Both the position numbers and the translations under genes were made by a program. From positions 182,445 through 246,444 of the forward strand of contig NZ_JBLKRT010000001.1 of NCBI RefSeq assembly GCF_047607445.1: a stretch of DNA of 64,000 bases, read 5' to 3'. Shown here one piece after another: positions 37,944 to 46,103 of this stretch. Within the stretch, counting starts at the first letter, position 1. The number at the start of each line of letters is the position of its first letter. The notes beneath the pieces are model-generated. The model had not been told where the DNA came from, did no database searches, and saw only the letters and a program-made list of their open reading frames with translations. Source of the stretch: Crystallibacter sulfonylureivorans_A. Its GTDB lineage: Bacteria; Actinomycetota; Actinomycetes; Actinomycetales; Micrococcaceae.

Positions 37944-39407
37944 ATGACTGCCCAAACCACCGAGCACGGAACCGGTTCCGTCGCCACGGGCGCTACCGGC
38001 CGTATCGCCCGTGTCATCGGCCCGGTTGTCGACGTCGAATTCCCGGCGGACGCAATCCCCGCAATGTACAACGCTCTCACCGCTGAGGTCACCCTCAACG
38101 GCGAGACCCGCACCATCACCTTCGAGACCTCGCAGCACCTGGGCGACAACCTGGTCCGCGCCATCTCGTTGCAGGCCACCGACGGTCTGGTCCGCGGCAC
38201 CACGGTGCAGGACGCCGGCACCCCGATCACCGTGCCCGTGGGCGACGGCGTCAAGGGCCACATCTTCAACGTGCTGGGCGAGCCGCTGGACGTTGAAGCC
38301 TCCCAGCTGGAGATCTCCGAGCGCTGGCCGATCCACCGCAAGGCGCCGAACTTCGCCGAGCTGGAAGGCTCCACCGAGATGCTGGAGACCGGCATCAAGG
38401 TGATCGACCTGCTGACCCCGTACATCAAGGGCGGCAAGATCGGCCTGTTCGGCGGCGCCGGCGTGGGCAAGACCGTGCTGATCCAGGAAATGATCACTCG
38501 TGTTGCCCGCAACTTCGGCGGTACTTCCGTGTTCGCCGGTGTTGGCGAGCGTACCCGCGAGGGCAACGACCTCTGGGTGGAAATGGAAGAAGCCGGCGTT
38601 CTCAAGGACACCGCCTTGGTGTTCGGCCAGATGGATGAGCCGCCGGGAACGCGTCTGCGCGTGGCCCTGTCCGCCCTGACCATGGCGGAGTACTTCCGCG
38701 ATGTGCAGAAGCAGGACGTGCTGCTGTTCATTGACAACATCTTCCGTTTCACCCAGGCCGGTTCCGAGGTCTCCACGCTGCTGGGCCGCATGCCCTCGGC
38801 TGTGGGCTACCAGCCGAACCTGGCCGACGAAATGGGTGTGCTGCAGGAGCGCATCACCTCCACCAAGGGCCACTCGATCACCTCGATGCAGGCGATCTAC
38901 GTTCCCGCGGACGACTACACCGACCCGGCTCCGGCGACCACCTTCGCCCACCTGGATGCGACCACGGAACTTTCCCGTGAAATCGCTTCGCGTGGCCTGT
39001 ACCCGGCCGTGGATCCGCTGACCTCGACGTCGCGCATCCTGGATCCGCAGTACATCGGACACGACCACTACAACACCGCTGTCCGCGTGAAGCAGATCCT
39101 GCAGAAGAACAAGGAACTGCAGGACATCATCGCCATCCTCGGCATTGATGAACTGGGCGAAGAAGACAAGATCGTCGTCGCCCGTGCCCGCCGCATCCAG
39201 CAGTTCCTGTCGCAGAACACCTACACCGCCAAGCAGTTCACCGGCGTCGAGGGTTCCACGGTTTCCATCAAGGACACCGTGGAAGGCTTCAAGGCCATCT
39301 GCGACGGCGAGCTCGACCACATCGCCGAGCAGGCCTTCTTCAACGTTGGCGGCCTGGACGATGTTGAGCGCCAGTGGGCCAAGATCCAGGAACAGACCGG
39401 GAAGTAA
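37944..39407 (+). CDS. atpD: ATP synthase F1 subunit beta
   Basis: Catalytic subunit, 487 residues. Walker A GGAGVGKT at about 169-176, Walker B VLLFIDNIFRF, and the DELSEED-equivalent region DELGEEDK. The ATG at 37944 is chosen (GAGAAAG just upstream); a GTG three codons earlier is in frame but lacks spacing. The atpC start follows 5 nt after the stop. Confidence 0.95.
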   Translation: MTAQTTEHGTGSVATGATGRIARVIGPVVDVEFPADAIPAMYNALTAEVTLNGETRTITFETSQHLGDNLVRAISLQATDGLVRGTTVQDAGTPITVPVGDGVKGHIFNVLGEPLDVEASQLEISERWPIHRKAPNFAELEGSTEMLETGIKVIDLLTPYIKGGKIGLFGGAGVGKTVLIQEMITRVARNFGGTSVFAGVGERTREGNDLWVEMEEAGVLKDTALVFGQMDEPPGTRLRVALSALTMAEYFRDVQKQDVLLFIDNIFRFTQAGSEVSTLLGRMPSAVGYQPNLADEMGVLQERITSTKGHSITSMQAIYVPADDYTDPAPATTFAHLDATTELSREIASRGLYPAVDPLTSTSRILDPQYIGHDHYNTAVRVKQILQKNKELQDIIAILGIDELGEEDKIVVARARRIQQFLSQNTYTAKQFTGVEGSTVSIKDTVEGFKAICDGELDHIAEQAFFNVGGLDDVERQWAKIQEQTGK

Positions 39408-39412
39408 GGCCT

Positions 39413-39706
39413 GTGGCTAATAACTCTGCTGAACTGGAAGTTGAGATTGTTGCCGCGGACCACTTCGTGTGGTCCGGCCAGGCAACAATGGTCAAGGCGC
39501 GGACCAGCGACGGCGAAATCGGGATCCTGCCGGGCCATACCCCGGTTCTGGCAGTCCTGGCAGCCGGCGAGCTGGCCATCCAGCCGGTGTCTGGTGACCG
39601 CATCACCGTGAATGTCGACGGCGGATTCTTCTCCGTGGACAGCAACCGTGTTGTCATCGTTGCAGACAATGCGACGGTTGGCGACGAGGCCACGGCGACC
39701 CGCTAG
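39413..39706 (+). CDS. atpC: ATP synthase F1 subunit epsilon
   Basis: Rotor subunit and ATPase inhibitor, 97 residues. N-terminal beta-barrel with GEIGILPGHTPVLAVL. This short form nearly lacks the C-terminal helical hairpin, as in many actinobacteria, so inhibition by an up-conformation is unlikely. GTG start with TAAGGCC upstream. Confidence 0.92.
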   Translation: MANNSAELEVEIVAADHFVWSGQATMVKARTSDGEIGILPGHTPVLAVLAAGELAIQPVSGDRITVNVDGGFFSVDSNRVVIVADNATVGDEATATR

Positions 39707-39712
39707 CCGCCG

Positions 39713-40144
39713 GTGAACGGTCTCGACATCACGTTCGCCATTCTGGCCGCAGTTTTCCTGCTGTTGGTGTTGGCACTGATTGCCTTCGGAGTGCGCCGCT
39801 ATCAACTGCGGCGCACTCTGGGCACCTTCGACGCCTCCATCGCCATGCTGCCCGGCAGCTGGCAGATGGGGGTTTGTCGTTATACGGACACCCATTTGGA
39901 ATGGTTGCGGCTGCTGTCGTTGAGTCCCAAGCCGCGCTACAAGTTCCGGCGCAGCTCGCTGGAACTGCAGGGCTGGCGGCAACCGACCGAAGCCGAACGG
40001 GCAAAGATCCAGCCCGGTGCGATCGTCGTGATGCTCACGCATGAAAGGCACGATCTGACGATGGCGATGACGTTCGACGTCTACGCAGGTCTGTCGTCCT
40101 GGCTTGAAGCCGGACCGGTGATCGGCATCGGCACCTGGCGCTAG
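39713..40144 (+). CDS. DUF2550 family membrane-anchored protein
   Basis: Protein of 143 residues with one N-terminal transmembrane segment (about 5-27) and a cytoplasmic domain that starts with an RRYQLRR basic patch. It matches the DUF2550 family, which is encoded directly after atpC in most actinobacteria; its role is unknown. GTG start 6 nt after the atpC stop, so it is likely part of the atp transcript, which ends at the hairpin just downstream. Confidence 0.8.
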   Translation: MNGLDITFAILAAVFLLLVLALIAFGVRRYQLRRTLGTFDASIAMLPGSWQMGVCRYTDTHLEWLRLLSLSPKPRYKFRRSSLELQGWRQPTEAERAKIQPGAIVVMLTHERHDLTMAMTFDVYAGLSSWLEAGPVIGIGTWR

Positions 40145-40154
40145 ATCTGGTCAT

Positions 40155-40186
40155 GACGGCGCGGTTCCCCCGGGAGCCGCGCCGTC
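40155..40186 (+). terminator. Terminator hairpin at end of atp operon
   Basis: Fourteen-base-pair stem GACGGCGCGGTTCC / GGAGCCGCGCCGTC (one G-U pair) with a CCCG loop. The following TTTAA is a weak T-run. Confidence 0.6.
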
Positions 40187-40219
40187 AGCCGTTTAACCAG
40201 CACAGTCGTGCCACAACCG

Positions 40220-40225
40220 TAGGAT
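40220..40225 (+). promoter_or_regulatory. -10 box for leaderless murA
   Basis: TAGGAT, 7 nt before the ATG at 40233. This spacing supports the second ATG (MDEVIVVRG) over the ATG at 40224, which overlaps the box itself. Confidence 0.45.
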
Positions 40226-40232
40226 GGATTGC

Positions 40233-41513
40233 ATGGATGAGGTGATCGTGGTGCGCGGGCCCAGCACGCTCAACGGGCGGGTAGAGGTCTCGGGCGCCAA
40301 AAACAGTGTCTTGAAGCTGATGGCGGCAGTGCTGCTGGCGGAGGGCCGGTCCACGATCACCAATGTGCCGGACATTCAGGATGTCTGGATCATGTCGGAA
40401 CTGCTGCGCCGCCTTGGCTGCGTGGTGGACTACGACGTGGACGCTGCCAGCGTCCATATCGACGTTCCGGCCGCACCGGCGCACCAGGCCGACTATGATC
40501 TGGTCCGCGCCATGCGGGCGTCGATATCCGTGCTCGGCCCGCTGGTGGCCCGTTGCCACCAGGCCGAAGTGGCGCTGCCCGGGGGAGACGCCATCGGCAG
40601 CCGCGGACTGGACATGCACCGGGCCGGGCTGGAGCAAATGGGTGCGCAGATCAGCATCGACCACGGCTATCTGGTGGCGAAGGCGCCGAACGGACTCCAC
40701 GGCGCCCACCACCGGCTGCCCTATCCGTCGGTCGGCGCCACGGAAAACCTGATGATGGCGGCAACGCTGGCCAGGGGAGTGACGGTGATCGACAACGCCG
40801 CGCGGGAACCGGAGATCACCGACATCGCCGACCTGCTGGTCTCGATGGGCGCGCAGATCGAAGGGATCGGCTCGCCCACCTTGGTGGTCACCGGCGTCGA
40901 AAGCCTGCACCCGGTGCGCCACAGCACCGTACCGGACCGGATTGTTGCCGGAACCTGGGCCTTCGCCGCCGCGATCACGGGCGGAACCGTGGATGTAGCC
41001 AAGTCCAATCCCGGCCATTTGACCGTGGTGCTGGACAAGCTGGCCCAGGCCGGCTGCCGGATAACCCGCCGGGACGACGGCTTCACTGTGGAGGGGCCGC
41101 AGCGTCCGGAGCCAATCAACGTGTCCACCCTGCCGTATCCCGGTTTTCCCACGGACCTGCAGCCGTTCGTAGTTGCCTTGAACGCCGTAGCCAACGGGCA
41201 CGGAATGGTGACGGAGAACGTCTTCGAAGCACGCTGGGGATTCACCGCCGAATTGTCCCGGCTGGGTGCGGTGGTCCGGTTGGACGGGCACCACGCACTG
41301 ATCAAGGGCGTCTCGCAGCTCTCCGGCGCTCCGGTCGAGGCCAACGACATTCGTGCCGGTGCAGCGCTGGTGATTGCGGGGCTCGTCGCGGAGGGGACAA
41401 CCGAGGTCCACGGCGTGGAGCACATCGACCGGGGCTACGAGCGGTTCGACGAGCGGCTAAGGGCGCTAGGCGGGGATGCGGTGCGGCTGGGGCCACCGAA
41501 GCTGCCGGCCTGA
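40233..41513 (+). CDS. murA: UDP-N-acetylglucosamine 1-carboxyvinyltransferase
   Basis: First committed step of peptidoglycan synthesis, transferring enolpyruvate from PEP to UDP-GlcNAc; 426 residues from this start. N-terminal GAKNSVLKLMAA carries the conserved Lys22-type residue. The active-site loop reads LPGGDAIGSRGLDMH: the position of the E. coli catalytic Cys115 is Asp (residue 119, codon 40587-40589). The same Cys-to-Asp change makes Mycobacterium tuberculosis MurA insensitive to fosfomycin. C-terminal motif GAALVIAGLVAEG is intact. Followed by a strong terminator. Confidence 0.92.
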   Translation: MDEVIVVRGPSTLNGRVEVSGAKNSVLKLMAAVLLAEGRSTITNVPDIQDVWIMSELLRRLGCVVDYDVDAASVHIDVPAAPAHQADYDLVRAMRASISVLGPLVARCHQAEVALPGGDAIGSRGLDMHRAGLEQMGAQISIDHGYLVAKAPNGLHGAHHRLPYPSVGATENLMMAATLARGVTVIDNAAREPEITDIADLLVSMGAQIEGIGSPTLVVTGVESLHPVRHSTVPDRIVAGTWAFAAAITGGTVDVAKSNPGHLTVVLDKLAQAGCRITRRDDGFTVEGPQRPEPINVSTLPYPGFPTDLQPFVVALNAVANGHGMVTENVFEARWGFTAELSRLGAVVRLDGHHALIKGVSQLSGAPVEANDIRAGAALVIAGLVAEGTTEVHGVEHIDRGYERFDERLRALGGDAVRLGPPKLPA

Positions 41514-41522
41514 CAGCGAAAA

Positions 41523-41562
41523 CAGCAGAACCCCTCCGGAAAGGTCCGGAGGGGTTCTGCTG
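41523..41562. terminator. Bidirectional terminator between murA and csp
   Basis: Perfect 18-bp inverted repeat starting CAGCAGAACCCCTCCGGA, with an AAGG loop. The convergent gene arrangement suggests it serves both genes. Confidence 0.8.
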
Positions 41563-41602
41563 GCGGTGCGCTGCCGTGGGCCGCGCAGTGCTGAAGCCGA
41601 AG

Positions 41603-41806
41603 CTAGATGACAGTGACGCCGGTGGCCTGCGGGCCCTTGGCGCCCTGGCCGATCTCGAAGCTCACGCGCTGGTTTTCATCGAGCGTCTTGAAGCCGCCCG
41701 ACTGGATCTCGGAGTAGTGGACGAACACATCTCCGTCAGCCTCGTCCGGAGTGATGAAGCCGAAGCCCTTTTCCGCGTTGAACCACTTGACGGTCCCCTG
41801 TGCCAT
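41603..41806 (-). CDS. cspA: Cold-shock protein (CspA family)
   Basis: Small OB-fold RNA chaperone of 67 residues. RNP-1 KGFGFI and RNP-2 VFVHYSEI motifs are intact. The ATG at 41806 has AGGAGA correctly spaced; a longer in-frame start to 41851 has no support. The upstream region (41807 to about 41990) is long and AT-richer, as in cold-regulated leaders, and contains an inverted repeat CTCGCAA / TTGCGAG at 41920-41939. Confidence 0.93.
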   Translation of the reverse strand: MAQGTVKWFNAEKGFGFITPDEADGDVFVHYSEIQSGGFKTLDENQRVSFEIGQGAKGPQATGVTVI

Positions 41807-41990
41807 GTAAATCTCCTCATCGTGGAACAGAATCAAGCCGGTACACCTCATACCAGCCCGGTTACTCCGTGGAAGATCCGCACAACTGGGCCATCGGCCG
41901 GTCGCTGAGGAGCTTCACACTCGCAACATGTCTTGCGAGCATGAAAAACTCACCTACACAAAGACTGAGTTAAGCATCACATAAGCCACA
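41807..41990 (-). promoter_or_regulatory. Leader/promoter region of the cold-shock gene
   Basis: AT-rich compared with its surroundings. It carries a 7-bp inverted repeat CTCGCAA / TTGCGAG (41920-41939) that could form a hairpin in the leader RNA. A long structured leader is usual for csp genes and may switch with temperature; this is inferred, not shown. Confidence 0.4.
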
Positions 41991-42067
41991 TGGGCGGTCA
42001 ACGGTACAAAGGGCGATTCAATCTAATATTAAGGAAGAGTTCGATTCGTGACTTTGCCGCCGTCCGG

Positions 42068-43297
42068 CTAGCGCGGCAGCGGGTCGAGCCAGCGGCCCCC
42101 GCGCATCACTGCGGTCAAGGCCAAGCCTGCCGTGGTGACCAGCAGGTCGGCCCTAAACCCGCGGGACAGCGCGCCGGCTTCCTCCGCCAGCCCCAGCACC
42201 GCGGCCGGAACGGTGGAGGCGGAGTACACTGCGGTCTCCAGCGGCACCCCGGCGGCAGCCGCAGAACGCACCACGTCCAGGAGCGTCGCCGTGCCGCCCG
42301 CCAAGGCTCCGCTGGCCGCCACCCTGGCCACGCCGCCCCTGACGCTCACGTCGTTCGCGCCCAGCACATACCCGCCGTCGCCCAGTCCGGTGGCCGCCAT
42401 CCCGTCGGAGACCAACAGGATGTTGGCACCGCCCACCAGCTCGTACACGGTCAGCACGGTCTCCGGGTCCAGGTGGATTCCGTCGGCAATGAGTTCGACG
42501 GCGGCGCGTCCGGCCGCGGCAGCGCGCAGGCAGGCCGCCGCGGCACCGGGGGCGCGGTGGTGGAGCGGCCGCATGGCGTTGAACAAGTGCGTGACGAGCG
42601 GCCGCCGCCGGTATCGGCCGGAGCCGGCGTGTGCCAAGCCAGCCGCCGCGCGGACCAGCGACGCTGCGGCGGTCGCGGCATCGGCGTCGGTATGCCCGAG
42701 GGACGGCGTTACGCCCGACGCCGCCAGCAGGTCAACGAGCTCGTCGGCACCGTCCAGCTCCGGTGCGTAGGTCATCGAGACCAGGTGCCCGCCGGCCGCC
42801 TCGACGAGTCCGGCGGCGAGACCGGTGTCCGGTGCGAGCAGATATTCGGTGTTCTGCGCTCCGCAGCGTGCCGGGGAGAGGAAAGGCCCCTCCGCGTGGA
42901 CGCCGGCGAGCAATCCCTCCGCGGTCAGTTTGCCCAGCAGTTGCACGGACTGCAGCATGTTCTCCCGGGGCCCGGCCATGGTGCTGGCCACCACGGTGGT
43001 GGTCCCGCTGCGGTGCAGGTACCCGGCGGCCCTCCGGGCGCCCGCCTCGTCGGCGGAGGAGAAGTCGCCGCCGTAGGCGCCGTGGCAGTGGGTGTCGATC
43101 AGTCCGGGCAGCAACAGGCTGTCCGCCGGGACATCCACGTGCTGCCAGCCCGCCGGGTCGAAGCGCGAGGCGGGGCCGGCATAGTGGATGCGGTCGCCCT
43201 CACAAGCGACGACACCGTCGTCGAGCGTGGTCCCTGATGAGACGATCCTGCCGCGGACGTACTGCCGTGATGGACCGTCCTGCCCGGGGGAACTCAT
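42068..43297 (-). CDS. nagA: N-acetylglucosamine-6-phosphate deacetylase
   Basis: Amidohydrolase-superfamily enzyme, 409 residues, first committed step of amino-sugar use. Metal and active-site motifs: LIDTHCHGAYGGDF, GVHAEGPFLSPA, VTHLFNAMRPLHHR and the catalytic Asp in LLVSDGMAATGLG. The ATG follows a TAGAAT -10 box at 6 nt (43304-43309 on the minus strand), so the message is probably leaderless. No nagB or PTS gene is adjacent. Confidence 0.9.
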   Translation of the reverse strand: MSSPGQDGPSRQYVRGRIVSSGTTLDDGVVACEGDRIHYAGPASRFDPAGWQHVDVPADSLLLPGLIDTHCHGAYGGDFSSADEAGARRAAGYLHRSGTTTVVASTMAGPRENMLQSVQLLGKLTAEGLLAGVHAEGPFLSPARCGAQNTEYLLAPDTGLAAGLVEAAGGHLVSMTYAPELDGADELVDLLAASGVTPSLGHTDADAATAAASLVRAAAGLAHAGSGRYRRRPLVTHLFNAMRPLHHRAPGAAAACLRAAAAGRAAVELIADGIHLDPETVLTVYELVGGANILLVSDGMAATGLGDGGYVLGANDVSVRGGVARVAASGALAGGTATLLDVVRSAAAAGVPLETAVYSASTVPAAVLGLAEEAGALSRGFRADLLVTTAGLALTAVMRGGRWLDPLPR

Positions 43298-43303
43298 GGT
43301 CCG

Positions 43304-43309
43304 ATTCTA
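43304..43309 (-). promoter_or_regulatory. -10 box for leaderless nagA
   Basis: TAGAAT on the minus strand, 6 nt before the ATG at 43297. Confidence 0.55.
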
Positions 43310-43349
43310 GGCCGGGTACTGCCCGGCGGCCGGTGGCGGGGCCGCTGGC

Positions 43350-44045
43350 TCAGAACAGGCGGGATTCGGCGTCGTCCACGCCGCGCATCTCGTCGTAGTC
43401 CAGGGTCAGGCAGTCGATGCCGCGGTCCGTGGCGAGCACCCGCGCCTGCGGCTTGATTTGCTGCGCCGCGAAAATCCCCTTGACCGGGGCCAGCAGCGGA
43501 TCACGGTTGAGCAGCTCCAGGTAGCGGGTCAGCTGCTCCACGCCGTCGATGTCGCCGCGGCGCTTGAGCTCAACGGCCACGGTGCCGCCCTCGGCGTTGC
43601 GGGCAAGGATGTCAACTGGGCCGATAGCGGTCATGTATTCGCGCCGTACCAGCGTGTGGCCCGGCCCGAGGCGGTGGATCTGTTCAGCCAGCAGGCGCTG
43701 CAGATCGGCCTCCACGCCGTCTTTGACCAGCCCCGGGTCCACGCCCAAGTCGTGGCTGTATTCATGCAGGTGCTCGTGGATGCTGATCACCAGGCGGTCG
43801 TCGCTCTTGGCGTGCTGCACGTGCCAGACCTCCTGGACGCCGGACTCGGCGTCGTCGGCCTCCGGGTCGGCTACGCGCAGCGTGGCCGGCGGGCTCATCC
43901 AGTTCAGCGGCTTGTACGAGCCGCCGTCGGAATGGATCAGGACGGAACCGTCCGCTTTCACCATCAACAGGCGGGTGGCCAGCGGAAGGTGGGCGCGGAG
44001 GCGGCCGATGTAGTCAACGGAGCAACGGGCAATGACAAGACGCAC
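43350..44045 (-). CDS. nucS: Mismatch-specific endonuclease NucS (EndoMS)
   Basis: Nuclease that performs mismatch repair in actinobacteria lacking MutS/MutL, cutting both strands at G-T-type mismatches; 231 residues. N-terminal DNA-binding half begins MRLVIARCSVDYIGRL. The PD-(D/E)XK-type catalytic core is visible in GPVDILARNAEGGTVAVELKRRG (Asp, Glu, Lys). The last residues ESRLF resemble a sliding-clamp-binding tail. GTG start at 44045 with a TAAAGT box 8 nt upstream. Divergent from the small Cys-rich gene. Confidence 0.92.
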   Translation of the reverse strand: MRLVIARCSVDYIGRLRAHLPLATRLLMVKADGSVLIHSDGGSYKPLNWMSPPATLRVADPEADDAESGVQEVWHVQHAKSDDRLVISIHEHLHEYSHDLGVDPGLVKDGVEADLQRLLAEQIHRLGPGHTLVRREYMTAIGPVDILARNAEGGTVAVELKRRGDIDGVEQLTRYLELLNRDPLLAPVKGIFAAQQIKPQARVLATDRGIDCLTLDYDEMRGVDDAESRLF

Positions 44046-44071
44046 AGTAGGCCACTTTACCTTCCGCGGGC

Positions 44072-44123
44072 GGCCGGTTCTGCCGGGCGGCTGGTTCGGC
44101 CGGGCAGGCTGGTTCGGCCGGGG
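44072..44123. repeat. Three short tandem repeats in the nucS divergent promoter
   Basis: Three 17-18-bp units of the form GGCTGGTTCGGCCGGGC start at 44072, 44089 and 44107; the first is slightly diverged. They fill the space between the two divergent starts (nucS and the gene at 44151). Confidence 0.75.
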
Positions 44124-44150
44124 TCGCGGCGGTGGGGCAGAATGGATGAC

Positions 44151-44477
44151 ATGCCCCGATCCAACCGTCCGCGCCGCCGATCGGGGACGGGCAGCAGCAA
44201 ATGGACGCGGGAAAGCGACCTGAACCTGGATCGCGCCCGCGCGGGCATCCCCGAACGCCAGAACGCGCCCGACGGCGAATGGAACGTCCGGCGCATCACC
44301 GGATCAAACGCCGCCAAGGACTACACCTGCCCGGGCTGCAACCGCACCATCGGCCCCGGAATCGAGCACCTGGTGGCCTGGCGCGCCGACTCGCTGTTCG
44401 GCGGCGAAACGGCGCTGGCCGAGCGGCGGCACTGGCACCCGCGGTGCTGGCAGACCCGCAGTTTCCGTTACCGCTGA
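44151..44477 (+). CDS. Small Cys/His-rich protein, actinobacterial
   Basis: Protein of 108 residues with a basic Arg/Ser-rich N-terminus, then a probable zinc ribbon: CPGCNRTIG with a second half HWHPRCW. A conserved type I have seen annotated as ATP/GTP-binding protein in actinobacteria, but there is no P-loop visible and the function is unknown. Leaderless-type start: CAGAAT 7 nt before the ATG. Divergent from nucS. Confidence 0.65.
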   Translation: MPRSNRPRRRSGTGSSKWTRESDLNLDRARAGIPERQNAPDGEWNVRRITGSNAAKDYTCPGCNRTIGPGIEHLVAWRADSLFGGETALAERRHWHPRCWQTRSFRYR

Positions 44478-44484
44478 GCTTCGG

Positions 44485-45789
44485 TCAGGCGCGGTCCTGC
44501 CGCACGATGAAGACGTCCTTGAGCAGCAGCATCACCGATGCCGCCACCGGAATCGCCATCAGCGCGCCCAGCACACCCAGCAGCGAGCCGCCGGCAATCA
44601 CGGCGATCACCGCCACGGCCCCCGGCACCGCAACAGCCCGCTGCATCACGCGCGGCGACACGAAATAGGCCTCGATCTGCAGGTAGGCAAAGTAGATGAC
44701 GGCGAACAGCGCCGCCGTCTGCCAGCTCACGGTCAGGGCCACCAGCGAGACGAGCGCACCGGCAATCACCGCACCGATCAGCGGGATGAAGGCCAGCAAA
44801 GCGACGACGAACGTCAGCAAGGCGGTGAACGGCACCTGGGCGATGGTCATGGCGATGAAGGCGACCGCCGCATTGATCAGCGCCACGCAGGCCTGGCCGA
44901 TCACATAGCTGCCCACGCTGCTGCTGATTTCTTCGGACAGGCGCTGCACCTGCCGGCGCTTGGAGCGCGGAGCCAGCCGGTAGGCCCAGATCTTGAGCGC
45001 CGGAAGCGATGCCAGGAAGTACAACGTGAGCACCAGCACGATCAGTGCCCCGAACGCACCTTGGAGCACGGCCCCGCCGACGCCAAGGACACCGCCGAAA
45101 ATGCCGGTGACGTTCTCCGAATTGGCAAAGAACTTCTCCAGTTCCACGTCAATGCGCTCCCGGACCTGGAACTGCTCGTCCACGGACTGGAAGAAGGCCG
45201 AATTCAGGAAGTCGTCGACATAGCGCGGGGCGTTGGCCACGATCTGGGTGGTCTGGTTGACGATGGTCGGGATCAGCGTGGAGATAAAGGCGGCCACCAG
45301 TCCGGCCAGGATCAGCACCACAATGATGACGCCGGCCGGCCGGGGGAGTCCCTTGCGTTCCAGCCAACGGACGATCGGATCGAGTCCCAGGGCAATGAAG
45401 AGCGCGGCCGCGATCCACGCCAGCAGCGCGCCGACGTTGATGAGCACAAAGTAGAGCAGCAGCGCGAAACCGACGCCCACCGTCGCCATGAATCCGAAAT
45501 GGATCGGATGCCGCGCGGGGGACATGTCGGGGCCAGCCAGACTGCTGGAGGCAGCGGGCGGATCTGCCTCGGGCGGCATCTCGAACCGGACGCGGGGCCG
45601 GGCGCGGGGCATGGAAGCTCCGATGCGCCCGAGCGCGCTCAGGACCGCACGCTGGCGTGCTGCCGTCACGGGCGGGGAGGCCGCTGGCTCGGCCGAAGAT
45701 GCGTCCGGTGAATCGGCGGCAGCCCGGTGGTCTTCGGCATCCGGTCCGTTACCGGCGCCGGGCATCGGACCGTCCCGATGTTCGTTCAC
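44485..45789 (-). CDS. AI-2E family transporter (PerM-like permease)
   Basis: Membrane protein of 434 residues. The first about 95 residues are hydrophilic and disordered (Pro/Ala/Asp-rich). Seven or eight hydrophobic segments follow, in the PerM/YdiK pattern, including the late VVALLAFIPLIGAVIAGALV. The family exports or exchanges ions or signal molecules; substrate unknown. GTG at 45789 with AGAGAGGA 6 nt upstream; the frame remains open to 45984 but without a start context. Convergent with the preceding small gene. Confidence 0.8.
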   Translation of the reverse strand: MNEHRDGPMPGAGNGPDAEDHRAAADSPDASSAEPAASPPVTAARQRAVLSALGRIGASMPRARPRVRFEMPPEADPPAASSSLAGPDMSPARHPIHFGFMATVGVGFALLLYFVLINVGALLAWIAAALFIALGLDPIVRWLERKGLPRPAGVIIVVLILAGLVAAFISTLIPTIVNQTTQIVANAPRYVDDFLNSAFFQSVDEQFQVRERIDVELEKFFANSENVTGIFGGVLGVGGAVLQGAFGALIVLVLTLYFLASLPALKIWAYRLAPRSKRRQVQRLSEEISSSVGSYVIGQACVALINAAVAFIAMTIAQVPFTALLTFVVALLAFIPLIGAVIAGALVSLVALTVSWQTAALFAVIYFAYLQIEAYFVSPRVMQRAVAVPGAVAVIAVIAGGSLLGVLGALMAIPVAASVMLLLKDVFIVRQDRA

Positions 45790-46103
45790 GCAGCATCCTC
45801 TCTTCCGCCTGCAGCCGCTGAAGCTACGGGCGGGCGCTTCTGTCGCGCGGTAGGCAGCAACGGCGCAGGACGCGGTCAATTCTGAGCGAAAGACTACCAG
45901 CATGGCCCGCCACTGCAGCGGATGACACCGGCCGTAGGGGCTTCCTGCGGCCGCGTGCGGAAGCCGGCGCCGCGCGGACCGCAAGACGGTTCGTTACCAT
46001 AGGGTTATAAAGTTTAACCGACGCCGGGCAACCGCCCCGGCCCTGAACGCCAGGGGCGGACCTGCGGCCCTGCCTTCCTGCACGATCGACGATTGGTATT
46101 TTT
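45790..46103. promoter_or_regulatory. Divergent 314-bp region with AT-rich palindrome
   Basis: Separates the AI-2E family gene (minus) from the unknown membrane protein (plus). Its only AT-rich patch, 46003-46019, reads GGTTATAAAGTTTAACC, an imperfect palindrome (GGTTA / TAACC) overlapping TATAAA-like elements usable on either strand. A regulator binding there could control both genes. Confidence 0.4.
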
